Source of the DNA: Nematopogon swammerdamellus
Lineage: Eukaryota; Arthropoda; Insecta; Lepidoptera; Adelidae
Direction: 5' to 3'
DNA: 64,000 nucleotides
Assembly: GCA_946902875.1 (NCBI GenBank)
Contig: OX336340.1
Location: forward strand, 22,707,566 to 22,771,565
Shown: in pieces, positions 1 to 9,189 of the stretch
How positions within the stretch are numbered: position 1 is the first letter of the stretch
Layout: every line of letters begins with the position of its first letter
Translations under genes and position numbers: made by a program
Notes under the pieces: model-generated
What the model was told of the DNA's origin: nothing
Seen by the model: the letters and a program-made list of their open reading frames with translations, nothing else
The model's database searches: none

Positions 1-3000
1 TGTCGCCGCCCCAATCAGCATCGACATACCCTACTAGTACAGGCTCAGATTCATTAAATCTGTAAATCAACTTTGAATTTATAGTTCCTTTTACATATCG
101 CAAGCACCGTTTTAATGCTCCCAACAATTGTTTGTTAGCACAACTTTGATACCTACTAAGAAAACTAACACAGGCGCATAAATCAGGTCTTGTACCTAGC
201 ATTGCGTACATAAGACTTCCTATTAGTTTTCTACATTCAGATTCAATTTCCTTATTATCAGCTTCATGTTTGTTCAGTAAGTCAAACTTCAAGTTTGCAT
301 CCATTGGAGTCGACTTCGGTTTGCAATCATTCATACCAAATCTTTCTAACACATCTGTGAGATAACTTGACTGATCTAGTTCAGTAATACCCTTTTCCAA
401 GTTTTGTTTGACAGTTATACCTAGGAAGGTGTTTATATGACCCATATCCTTCATTTTGAAGTTGTCACTTAGTACCAACTTCAACTTTTCAATATCTTTT
501 ACATTATTACCCAAAATCAACAAGTCGTCAACATAAATCAAGACATACAGCATATTTCCATTTTCACATTTTGTATAGAGACAATAGTCATTTTTAGATC
601 TTACAAATTTTTCCTTTTTCATTACAAAATCAAATTTGTCATTCCAATTCTTTGGTGATTTCTTTAAACCGTAAATAGCCTTATTTAGCTTGTACACCTT
701 TTTGTCTGACTTTTCACTTGATGGTAACCTCAAATATACTTCTTCCTCAATTTCACCATTTAGGAAAGCACTTTTTACATCCATTTGGTAGATAGGTAGT
801 TTCAACTTATTAGCTAAAGCTACTAGGATCCTAAATGTTGACAATTTTGCAACTGGTGCGTAAATATCTGACATGCTCATACAATCTTTTTGCTGGAAAC
901 CTTTTGCTACCAACCTAGCCTTATACATAAGGTTTCCTTCATTGTCTTTCTTAATTTTATACACCCACTTAGAGTCTATAGCACTTTTGCTACTCGGCAA
1001 AATAATCTCAGTCCATGTATTGTTTTCACGTAGTGCTTCCAACTCTCTTTTCATCGCATTGTCCCACTTTTCAGCATCATTACTGCACATAGCTTCGTCG
1101 TATGTAAGATTTTCACTACAGATACCTATAAGTGCTGCTTCAAAGTCCATTTCATAGTCCTTTTGCCACACTGGTTTCTTCCTTACACGTTTAATTCGGG
1201 TTTCACGTACTTCTTCAGCTTCATTCTCTTGGTTTTCTTCTTCGGTTTCTGAGCTCGCAGCTTCAGGTACAGGTGGCATTTCCACATTCTGCTGAATTTC
1301 TTCCACTATCGGTCCTTTGTCTCTATTCGTTTGGTAATCTTCTTGTTCTTCTTCTTTCTGTTGAATTTCCGGGAATGTTTCGGTATCACTGCTCACCCTG
1401 AAATTTTCTGTAGTACCGTTGCTTTTGTTTAGAAACACGACATCTCGTGCTATTTCCACTTTCCTCTGGTCAGGATAGTACACTCTGTACCCTTTTGTTT
1501 CACTTCCGTATCCTACGAATACAGCTTTCTTACTTTTTGAATCCCACTTTAGTCTTTTCTGTTTAGGCACGTGGACGAACACTTCAGATCCAAACTCTTT
1601 AAATTTTTGAATGTCAAATGTTTTATTGTAGAACATCTCATATGGTGTTTTGCCTTGTATCGAACTTGTCCCTGTACGATTGATTACATATACTGCGGTG
1701 TTAACCGCCTCCGCCCACAGCTCCTTCTTAAAGTTCTTGTCAATCAGCATGGTACGAGCTGCCTCCACGATTGTTCGCATTTCTCTTTCAGCTCTTCCAT
1801 TTTGTTCCGGAGTATACGTTACTGTAGTTTGATGTCTTATCCCATTTTCATTACACAGTTTCTGCATTTGTTTGTTTTCAATCTCTGTACCGTTGTCAGA
1901 CCTTATGATTTTTATATGCATATTCTCATTTTTCAACATAAGTATGTAGAATTTTACCTTCTGTACAACCTCCGACTTTTCTTTTAGGAAGTACACTGTC
2001 CTGTGATGGGAGTAGTCATCCTTGAAAAGGAGGAAGTATCTAGAACCTCCAATTGACACGTTCTCCATCGGTCCACATACATCCACATGAACCAGCTCGC
2101 CTGGACGCGTAGCCTTGAAATCACTTTTCTTAAATGGTAGCCGCGCCTGCTTACCTTGTACGCACGCAGTACATTCTTCTTCTACATCTTCATATGTTAC
2201 ATTATTTTTCTGCAAAGTCTTCTTTACCTGCGCCAAGTTTTGATGGGCAAGCCGTCTGTGCCACGTTGACAGACTTTCTTCTTTCTGCACACTTCCAATA
2301 TTTGCCACCCCGGTGACATGACCGTTCATACGGGAGTTCAGCACGTAGAGCTTTCCACGCCGTCTCGCCGTGGCATGTACTATGCCATCTTGCACTATTT
2401 TACTACCCGTACTGTCCGTTATAACTTGAAAGTTTTTGTCCGTAACCGTACTTTCTGAGAAAAGGTTACTTTTTAAGCCCGGTACATACAACACATTTTG
2501 CATTACCTTTTTGTTCCAGTTCGAGCCATTGTACACTTCGATATGAATGTTCCCTCTACCGAGAGCACTTAGTTTGTGTCCATCACCAATTATTATTGTT
2601 TTTAGGTTTTCAAATTTATCATAATTCACAAACAAGTCGCGCCTCCCCGACATGTGCTCACTGGCACCAGAGTCCAATACCCACTCATTATTTTCACCGT
2701 ACGCTGCACCGCTCGCAAACGCGTACTGATCCTCGTTCAGTCCTTCACAAACTAAAGCGGATTTGTCATTATTTTTATTAGAGGTGTTGTTTTTGTTTTT
2801 ATTAAAATAGCACTGACTTATTTTGTGTCCCGGTTTTTTACAGCAATAACACACTTCTTTATTTTTTTCATTTTGTCTGCAGTCTTTTTTATAATGTCCA
2901 TTTTTACCACACTTAAAGCATTTTATTTCCTTTTTGTTTTTAGCCACGAGTGCCGCGGACGTTACTTCTTGATGTTGTCGCTCTCCGTTACGTTGCTCCT

Positions 3001-3556
3001 CGATCAGTAACCTCGATTTCAGTTGCGACAAAGTCTGTTCAGCCATCGGAACAGATTCCCATGCAGACACGAAATGTTTAAATGTATCCGGTAACGCCAT
3101 AATGATCTTAGTCATTATCATTCTTTCTGATAATTCGTCACCTTGTTCTTTCAACTTGTTCGTCATAACCTCAACTTTCGAAACGAATGCTGTTACGCCT
3201 TCGCCTTCATATTTTAATCCGAAGAAACGCTGCTGGGAGAGATGCAGACTTGTGGCCGACTTCGCTTCGTAAACGCTAACAAGCTTTTCCCACATCTCTG
3301 CCGCTGTCTCGCATGTCATTACATGCAACATGACGCTGTCCTCAAGTCGAGTGACGATGACGCCTTGTGCCTTAGCGTCCTTTTTATTCCATTCGCTGTC
3401 TTCTTTGCTGCCCTTCTTGACCGTCCCGTCCACCACGCCGAAAAGATCTGCCGCCTTGAGAAGAACCCGCACTTGGAATTTCCATACATTCCAATTGCTT
3501 TCACCTTGTAATTTTGTAACCGTTGCACCGGCCGCTGGTCCCGCTGAAGGCTCCAT
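1..3556 (-). CDS. Copia gag-pol polyprotein (partial, 3' end off window)
   Basis: Starts at the ATG at 3556-3554 (MEPSAGPAAGATVTKLQG) and stays open for about 1185 codons to the window edge. In order: a gag region of about 200 residues; two CCHC zinc knuckles (CFKCGKNGHYKKDC, then CYCCKKPGHKISQC) near 2920 and 2840; an aspartic protease DSGAS motif near 2670; an HLA-type GAG-pre-integrase segment (WHRRLAHQNL) near 2250; a DDE integrase (VDVCGPM, RSDNGTE, EQNGRAERE) at about 2080-1790; reverse transcriptase (PVAKLSTFRIL, QMDVKSAFLNGE, YVDDLLILG) at about 870-500; and the start of RNase H (GYVDADWGGD) at the edge. It provides virus-like particle protein and all replication enzymes for retrotransposition. 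The whole frame was read by eye; a single-base slip could be missed. Confidence 0.92.
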   Translation of the reverse strand, partial: MEPSAGPAAGATVTKLQGESNWNVWKFQVRVLLKAADLFGVVDGTVKKGSKEDSEWNKKDAKAQGVIVTRLEDSVMLHVMTCETAAEMWEKLVSVYEAKSATSLHLSQQRFFGLKYEGEGVTAFVSKVEVMTNKLKEQGDELSERMIMTKIIMALPDTFKHFVSAWESVPMAEQTLSQLKSRLLIEEQRNGERQHQEVTSAALVAKNKKEIKCFKCGKNGHYKKDCRQNEKNKEVCYCCKKPGHKISQCYFNKNKNNTSNKNNDKSALVCEGLNEDQYAFASGAAYGENNEWVLDSGASEHMSGRRDLFVNYDKFENLKTIIIGDGHKLSALGRGNIHIEVYNGSNWNKKVMQNVLYVPGLKSNLFSESTVTDKNFQVITDSTGSKIVQDGIVHATARRRGKLYVLNSRMNGHVTGVANIGSVQKEESLSTWHRRLAHQNLAQVKKTLQKNNVTYEDVEEECTACVQGKQARLPFKKSDFKATRPGELVHVDVCGPMENVSIGGSRYFLLFKDDYSHHRTVYFLKEKSEVVQKVKFYILMLKNENMHIKIIRSDNGTEIENKQMQKLCNENGIRHQTTVTYTPEQNGRAEREMRTIVEAARTMLIDKNFKKELWAEAVNTAVYVINRTGTSSIQGKTPYEMFYNKTFDIQKFKEFGSEVFVHVPKQKRLKWDSKSKKAVFVGYGSETKGYRVYYPDQRKVEIARDVVFLNKSNGTTENFRVSSDTETFPEIQQKEEEQEDYQTNRDKGPIVEEIQQNVEMPPVPEAASSETEEENQENEAEEVRETRIKRVRKKPVWQKDYEMDFEAALIGICSENLTYDEAMCSNDAEKWDNAMKRELEALRENNTWTEIILPSSKSAIDSKWVYKIKKDNEGNLMYKARLVAKGFQQKDCMSMSDIYAPVAKLSTFRILVALANKLKLPIYQMDVKSAFLNGEIEEEVYLRLPSSEKSDKKVYKLNKAIYGLKKSPKNWNDKFDFVMKKEKFVRSKNDYCLYTKCENGNMLYVLIYVDDLLILGNNVKDIEKLKLVLSDNFKMKDMGHINTFLGITVKQNLEKGITELDQSSYLTDVLERFGMNDCKPKSTPMDANLKFDLLNKHEADNKEIESECRKLIGSLMYAMLGTRPDLCACVSFLSRYQSCANKQLLGALKRCLRYVKGTINSKLIYRFNESEPVLVGYVDADWGGD

Positions 3557-3741
3557 CTTGCGCACGCAGCGCAGTCGCTCACTCACGCGACGCGAGCCCG
3601 GCCGACCCGACCCGCGCGTCCGCAAGCTGCAACGCCGCCGCCGACCCGACAGTTGACATTCGCCAACGCCGGTTTTACCGCGTTCAACCACGCTACGCCG
3701 CCGCCGCTCACACTGCACTTATCAGTTATCTATCACGTTAT

Positions 3742-3755
3742 CTGGGCCCATAACC
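3742..3755 (-). promoter_or_regulatory. Copia primer-binding site for an initiator-tRNA fragment
   Basis: On the element strand this reads GGTTATGGGCCCAG, directly after the LTR. It is complementary to the anticodon arm of initiator tRNA-Met (CTGGGCCCATAACC), not to a tRNA 3' end. Drosophila copia and 1731 are known to prime from an internally cleaved initiator tRNA, and this site matches that mode. Confidence 0.85.
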
Positions 3756-3933
3756 TGTTGGGTTATGTGCAGTGAGAAGGCAAACGTTGTTCAAGCAGAC
3801 TTTTATTATTTTAATTTATACGGAGCAACACAACATGACACTACACCGCTTGGGCGGACATCTTTCAGTAGAGCACAGCATAGACAATAAACTTATAATC
3901 TATGACCTTATTTTGTTTGCACTTATTTCAACA
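3756..3933 (-). repeat. Copia 5' LTR, 178 bp
   Basis: On the minus strand it begins TGTTGAAATAAG and ends ACATAACCCAACA, so it has TGTTG/CAACA terminal inverted repeats. It holds a TATAAAT box-like run and an AATAAAAG polyadenylation signal in the expected order. The boundaries follow from the TG...CA ends and the primer site that abuts at 3755. It is short for an LTR. Confidence 0.82.
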
Positions 3934-4400
3934 AGTTGACATAAGTTACCAAGAGTTGATAAAAGTTCTCAAAAGTTTACAAAACTTGACAAGAGTTGAC
4001 AACAGTCGATAAAAGTTAACAAAAGGCGACAGAAGTTGGCAAAAGATGACAAAAGTTGACAAAAGTTGACTAGAGTTGACATAAGTTACCGAGAGTTGAT
4101 AAAAGATCTCAAAAGTTTACAAACCTTGACAAGAGTTGACAACAGTCGATAAAAGTTGACAAAAGGTGACAGAAGTTGGCAAAAGAGAAGAAAAGTTGAC
4201 AAGAGTTGACATAAGTTACCGAGAGTTGATAAAAGTTCTGAAAAGTTCACAAAACTTGACAAGAGTTGACAACAGTCGATAAAAGTTGACAAAAGGTGAC
4301 AGAAATTGAGAAAAGTTGACAAAAGATGAGAAAGGTTGACAAAAGTTGACAAACATTTAAGATGGTTGACAAAAGTTTCTCACAAAACATTTTCTCACAA
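3934..4400. repeat. Minisatellite of 10-bp unit AAAAGTTGAC with higher-order period
   Basis: About 45 degenerate copies of a 10-bp unit close to AAAAGTTGAC. A variant decamer, ATAAGTTACC, recurs at 3941, 4081 and 4211, so blocks of 13-14 units have been duplicated in steps of 130-140 bp. Because 10 is not a multiple of 3, the translated minus frame repeats every 10 residues; this is a by-product and not evidence of a gene. The Copia LTR ends exactly at its edge. Confidence 0.85.
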
Positions 4401-4791
4401 ACATTTCTCACAAGTTAATATAAGCTGACAACAGTCGAAAAACGTTTGTAAACGTTTTTTTGCATTCTAAAACTGCGGACTGTTCGTGGCGCATGCAACA
4501 AAAACAAACACGACCACTCGGACGCGGCACCCGCGAGTCCCGCGACTGACTGTTTGCGACATTCGCTTCGGGGCCTTGTTGAGGCGTGCGTGTGTGTGAG
4601 TGCGTCGTTTTGATCGTTTTGTACGTAGTTTCCATACTGCTCTTAGCTATATATTTACTGTGGCGCTGGTGCGGTTAATTACCATTTTTGTCATGTTGAC
4701 AACACTGTCTCATCGCTGTCGACTGTAAGATCTTGACTTTTGATAGGAAAATGTTCACAAATATTTGTTCTCTCGGGCTCTAGATTATATA
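4401..4791. other. Non-genic stretch
   Basis: A GC-richer patch at about 4490-4560 lies between AT-rich flanks. No coding signal, RNA gene or recognisable repeat was seen. Confidence 0.4.
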
Positions 4792-5174
4792 TGATGAGGC
4801 GGCGAACAAAACCGGACTTATCCACCCATGTCGTTTTTTTTTTGTTCTCTGAGCTCATATCTATGTCTTCCTTGAAGTATTTTCATTCAAAACCGCTTCT
4901 AACCTATACGAAATAATTCTTAAAATTGCCTTTTCAGTCAAAAACGGACTTGTCCCATTAAAATTTGAAGAAATTATGACTGCACTTTAATTTTCAATTA
5001 AAACCGGATGAAACTAATAGAATATTTTTTCATGTGATATGTTTTCAAATAAAACTGTACTTGTCCAATAAAATATCTAGATAACCAGTCAGTGTTCTGA
5101 TAAAATAATTGACGGTTACACGTTTGTATTTTGATGAAGTTTTTATGTACAAAAATGTTGAGCTATAGCTAGCC

Positions 5175-6449
5175 TCCTGCCAATCATATCCAAACTGTTT
5201 GAGAAGATCCTATTGAAACGATTGTCAAGCGCTATGGCTGAAGAAGCAGTAATACCTCAACACCAGTTTGGATTTAGACAAAAACATGCGACAGTAGAGC
5301 AAGTTCACAGAGTATGCAGTGTGATAAGGAAATCCCTTGAAAATAAAGAATATTGCTCATCAGCCTTCCTAGACGTGCAGCAGGCTTTCGATAGGGTCTG
5401 GCACAAAGGCCTGCTGTATAAAATAAAAACACTTCTGCCACACTCCTTCTATGGAATACTGGAATCATACCTGTTGGCGAGATTGTTTCAGGTTAAAGAA
5501 GGAGATTGTACCTCACACTTTCACAATATACAAGCAGGAGTCCCTCAGGGATCAGTTTTGGGACCTGTCTTGTACACAATTTTCACGTCTGACCTCCCAC
5601 AGTGTCCCGAGGTAACAATTGCAACATATGCAGATGACACAGCAGCCATGGCATCCAACAAAGATCCAGAAAAAGCATCTGCTTCATTACAGCATGGACT
5701 CGACAAAATAGATGCATGGCTTCGAAGATGGAGAATAAAAGCGAGCGCCACAAAGTCTGTCCACGTAACCTTCTCACTGAGAAAAGAAAATTGTCCTCCA
5801 GTGAAACTAGGTGATTGCGTGCTACCCCACAGCGATACAGTGAAATATCTAGGAATGCATATAGACCGTAGACTGACCTGGAAGAAGCACATTCAAACAA
5901 AGAGAGATGCAATAAACATCAAGTACAGAAGTCTCTACTGGCTGCTGGGAAGGAACTCCAGATTGTCTACTGACAATAAGTTACTAGTTTACAACACAGT
6001 GCTCAAGCCGATATGGACGTACGGCATACAGCTGTGGGGCTCTGCTAGCGAGTCAAATATCTGTTGCATACAAAGGGTACAAAACTACATACTGAAGCAA
6101 ATCTCCAATGCACCCTGGTTCATTAAAAATGAAGAGGTGCATAGCCTACTCAATGTGCCTACAATAAAGGAAGAGATCAAATCGATGGCGACGAAGTACA
6201 GATCCCGATTGGAACACCACCCGAACCAGCTTGCTGTCCAACTGACCATGCCGGACTATGTCAGACGTCTAAAAAGGCGCGACATAATGGAACTAGGGAA
6301 TTAAAAATATCCCTAGCATCATTCAAGAGGAGAGATGCTCACGGCATCATCAGCTCCGAGCGACAAACCAACACTCCACCCATCTGCTCATAGTTGATGA
6401 CTGATCGATCACAGATTAAACCTGGAAAAAAAAAAAAAAAAAAAATAAA
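5175..6449 (+). mobile_element. 5'-truncated Jockey-like LINE with poly(A) tail and 11-bp TSD
   Basis: An exact 11-bp duplication, TATAGCTAGCC, brackets the insert (5164-5174 and 6450-6460). The insert ends in a run of about 22 A before the 3' duplication. It contains the C-terminal half of a reverse transcriptase and a short 3' UTR. These are the marks of target-primed reverse transcription with 5' truncation. The tail and duplication are intact, so the insertion is recent. It sits inside the TIR element 4792-6542. Confidence 0.93.
5177..6304 (+). pseudogene. LINE reverse transcriptase, 5'-truncated (Jockey-like)
   Basis: The frame is open from the truncation point (LLPIISKLFEKILLKRLSS) to a TAA at 6302-6304, about 375 codons. 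Visible RT motifs are HQFGFRQKHATVEQVHR, AFLDVQQAFDRVWHKGLL (first catalytic Asp), AGVPQGSVLGPVLYT and the YADDTA active site near residue 140 of the ATG-started part, followed by VKYLGMHIDRRLTWKKH and the thumb/tail region. The N-terminal part of the RT, the endonuclease and ORF1 are missing, so it cannot move by itself. The remaining frame has no stop or frameshift, which also indicates recent arrival. Confidence 0.92.
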
Positions 6450-6557
6450 TATAGCTAGCCGCTATCTGCTTCATCTAGTTTTTGAGCTCTCCTGTAAAAT
6501 TCTATTTGTGGGACAAGTCCGCTTTTGTTCGCCGCCTCCTCATATTGGAATCGAGCT

Positions 6558-6618
6558 CTTCAGTATAGAGTCATACGGTAGGACTCTATACTGAAGCGCG
6601 GTAGGACTCCTACCGCGT
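6558..6618. repeat. Two adjacent perfect short palindromes
   Basis: Arms CTTCAGTATAGAGTC (6558-6572) and GACTCTATACTGAAG (6582-6596) are perfect 15-bp inverted repeats around a 9-nt loop. Directly next to them, CGCGGTAGGA and TCCTACCGCG (6598-6618) form a second perfect 10-bp hairpin around one base. This lies just outside the TIR element. It is probably the remnant of a small fold-back element; no function is claimed. Confidence 0.7.
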
Positions 6619-6667
6619 GCTCCTACCGGTAGAATCCAAATGTAATTGAAACAATTGTGTACGTCAG

Positions 6668-9057
6668 GTATTGCGGGTGGAGCAGACGGGCCTGGGGACT
6701 GTGTTCATGTGTACGCACGCCGGCACGCGGTACGGCAACGCGGGCTGTCGCAGGACCTACCTGTCACAGGTACAATCATTGATAATTACTTTTATAACAC
6801 ACATATTTGTTTACCACAGATGTGAGGAGAGGCAAATAACACAATTATACTTCTGGAGATCATTTCTATTCAACCTGTACCTAATATAACCTAACCTAAC
6901 TTCAAGAACAAACCGTCACAAATGCCTTCAAGAGCAACTTTTTGTAATAAAATAAAATATATATTTCAAGCTACATCTTAGCTTAACTTGAACTGTATTT
7001 TGTTTATCCTATCCTGTGTCACATATAGTTAAATGTGTTTGTACTAAGTTTCATCGAGTTCGGATACAGAAAAGATTTTTAAAAATGGTTAATTTAGTTT
7101 TAGTGTCATATATAGAGTCTACAAATGCAGTATCTCATAAAACAATGTAACTTACTTACTCCATGACAATCCCTTACAGATTTATTATTAATATTGATTT
7201 TAGTATCAGTTGGTGTGTAATGCGCTTGACTATAGCGTGAACTCAAAGACAACTTGATTGTGTAACGGTAATTAATATAATGGTGGAAATAGTAATACCT
7301 ACAAAATACAACTATACACTAATACACTAAAACTAATCTAAAATTAATATCCAGAAAACCTACAAAAAATTAATTTCTGAAAAGTCCGCCGAAGCCCCGT
7401 CTCTGCCGACGCCAAGTGTACCCAGTAATGAATAGAATGTCGATACAGAGAGACCTGCAGGCGCACATCAACCATCGACACATGTCCGCGTCGAGCGGAG
7501 GTGAACGCGCCGAGCCCAAGCCCGAACCGGATCCGGCTGCGCTGCCGGCGCCGCCAGCTGCGCCCGTCATCAAGCCTATCTCTGTGAGTTTTACTTTTTT
7601 TTAATGTAAACGGGTGGCTGTGCCGAGGATTCAATGGTACATTCGACAGAGCTAAAATCACCTCGCCTCGCGAGACCGCGCTTAGTGTGGTGCCATGCCA
7701 GCAGATTTGCTGAATGTTGCTGGACTGTTTAGCCTGTTATGTTAACTAACTGTTAACATCGTTTGAAGACATGTTAAAGGACAACCTTCGTTGAGCGCGA
7801 TGGTGCCAGTCTGAACGGGTTGTACCCTACCATTCAGTAAGGCAATTGAATATTGAGTATTGTTCGAGGGCGTTCAAATCTACAATAATCTCCCAAATAA
7901 TATAAAAAATTTAGTATCAAACAAAATGTTTAAAACGGCTGCCAGAATGTACTTCCTGAAAAATTAGAACTTTAGAATATTTTATTATATGCATACTTCT
8001 GTTCAGTTCTATGTGTCTGTCTATCTGTCTTTTGGTCTGTCCGTCTGCCTTAAGATTACCTAACCTTGTATATTGTACCTACAATAATTTAATTTTACTA
8101 ATAGTTTAAACTTTAACTTTAAATTTTACACTTGTACTTATTTGTAACCGCATAAATGTACCAATCTCTATAAGCGAATGTTGTAACGTTGTTTGAGATC
8201 AATAAAGATACTTTAAACCAAATATCCTGTAAAAATTTACATGAAAGTTGTCCGGCCTCCGACAGCTGCCGCCGACGGCGGCGGACCCCCGCAGCCAGAC
8301 GGGGGCGCACGCGGCGCCGCCGGCGCGCGCGCGCACCAACCTCATCACGGTGCCCATACAGGAGCACCCGGCCGAGGTGCCGCGCGCGTACTACAACTAC
8401 TATCAGCACCAGCCGGTCGCACAGCATCCGCCCACCGTTAGTCTCCTCTCTATTACCCTTTTTTTTTTATGGAATCTGACACGGTTGGCTACATCACCCT
8501 ACAACATCCGTGATTTCATACCATAACACCGGGTGAACTTGGTGCCACGTCAGTGTTTCGCTTCGGTCGTGCCGGCTACACTGAGCTGGACGGAAAACAG
8601 AAACTATTTACATAGCCGTTTCCACCGACCTTTCATTCAGTGCGGTGGTACCAACGCGGGCGGGTTAAACCCTATTACCTAGTAATGTCATAACTATAAC
8701 TATAACCTGGGTTAAAAATGCACTTTTGTTAAGTGGAGTGTGACCTGACTGAAGCCTTAGAACTGTAGTGATGTCCACTCTTGACATAATGTAGACAATA
8801 ATCTTTATAAATTATAATTGTAGGTGATCCAACCAACATCTCCGCTACCAATCCAGCCGATGCCCCACAACATGAGCGTCCCGCCACCCACGTACTACCC
8901 GCCCGCCAACACGCCGCAGCCGTATCCCGTGCCCGCGCCGACACCGTACGCGGCCGCCGCCGACGCCAGCTACCCCGGCTACGCTGCGGCGGCGGCCGCG
9001 CCGGCGCAGCCCGCTGCCTGGCCGCAGCACAGCCAGCAGCATCACTACTACCGGTAG
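6668..9057 (+). CDS. Cbll1: Hakai / CBLL1 E3 ubiquitin ligase-like protein, last four coding exons
   Basis: Four exons with clean splice sites and matching phases: 6668-6769 ([15 protein letters not shown]...CRRTYLSQ), 7449-7583 ([12 protein letters not shown]...VIKPIS), 8266-8436 (...[10 protein letters not shown]...) and 8824-9057 (proline/tyrosine/alanine-rich tail ending QHHYYR, stop TAG). The joined [20 protein letters not shown] is the hallmark C2H2-like part of the Hakai phosphotyrosine-binding (HYB) domain, and [10 protein letters not shown] is a conserved block in animal Hakai. All exons keep codon phase 0. Hakai is a RING-type E3 ligase in vertebrates and a subunit of the m6A-writer-associated complex in Drosophila. 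The RING exons must lie upstream and were not seen in the window. Introns hold LINE and SINE debris. Confidence 0.93.
6940..7215. repeat. Interspersed repeat shared with 24310-24535
   Basis: Blocks such as AGTATCTCATAAAACAA, TCCCTTACAGATTTAT and ACATCTTAGC occur in the same order here and at 24310-24535. The two copies are diverged. It lies in a Hakai intron. No terminal structure or coding sequence was recognised, so the class is unknown. Confidence 0.6.
7690..8215. mobile_element. Degenerate SINE piece and LINE 3' end in Hakai intron
   Basis: About 7690-7850 weakly resembles the 3' body of the 5S/tRNA SINE (minus strand). From 7866 the plus strand encodes [31 protein letters not shown] then stop, the typical C-terminal tail of a Jockey-type LINE reverse transcriptase. 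An AT-rich 3' UTR follows and ends CAATAAAGATACTTTAAA, giving a polyadenylation signal. It ends about 50 bp before the acceptor of the third Hakai exon in the window. Confidence 0.55.
8459..8690 (-). mobile_element. SINE copy (5S/tRNA family), 3' body only
   Basis: It matches the minus strand of the full SINE at 9902-10285: a poly(T) start, then GAATCTGACACGGTTGGCTAC, the ACACCGGGTGAACT block and the ACTATTTACATAGCCGTTTC block. The promoter head is missing, as expected for 5' truncation. It lies in the last Hakai intron. Confidence 0.8.
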
Positions 9058-9189
9058 CAGCCCGTCTATCTGCCGAGCGGCGTGGGACGACACTAGTGCG
9101 AACATAGACGCTCTAACATATTGAGTGTTTGGAAACAATTTATGGACACGATAGAATGTGGCGATCTCAGAGTAATAACGTAGATGTTG
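9058..9189 (+). other. Hakai 3' UTR (start)
   Basis: The sequence follows the TAG at 9055-9057. The natural UTR seems to be interrupted by the inverted-repeat insertion beginning near 9190. No AATAAA was seen before that point, so the true 3' end is not placed. Confidence 0.4.

Larger units (their letters stand above)
1..3933 (-). mobile_element. Copia (Ty1/copia) LTR retrotransposon, truncated by window edge
   Basis: An LTR retrotransposon read on the minus strand. In its 5' to 3' order it shows a 178-bp LTR (3933-3756), a primer-binding site (3755-3742), a leader of about 185 bp, then one open gag-pol frame from 3556 to the window start. The order protease, integrase, reverse transcriptase, RNase H is that of the Copia superfamily. 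I saw no stop or frameshift in the frame, so the element looks young and possibly active. The 3' LTR lies left of the window, so LTR-LTR identity and a target-site duplication cannot be checked here. The right end abuts the 10-bp minisatellite at 3934. Confidence 0.93.
4792..6542. mobile_element. Non-autonomous TIR DNA transposon (TA target site), split by a LINE
   Basis: The ends are inverted repeats: the left starts TGATGAGGCGGCGAACAAAA, and the complement of the right starts TGAGGAGGCGGCGAACAAAA, with about 29 of 32 bases matching. Each end is flanked by TA. Without the inserted LINE the element is about 475 bp. Degenerate copies of the terminal motif AAAACCGGACTTRTCC recur inside the left half at about 4888, 4939, 5000 and 5050, spaced 50-70 bp apart. 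It has no coding capacity. The TA duplication suggests a Tc1/mariner-type transposase, but that is inference. Confidence 0.75.

Noticed and set aside
1571..3656. Plus-strand ORFs of 60-138 codons within the Copia element
   Set aside because: They are complements of the long gag-pol frame on the minus strand.
4086..4352. 88-codon minus ORF with LLSTF repeats
   Set aside because: It is the translation of the 10-bp minisatellite.
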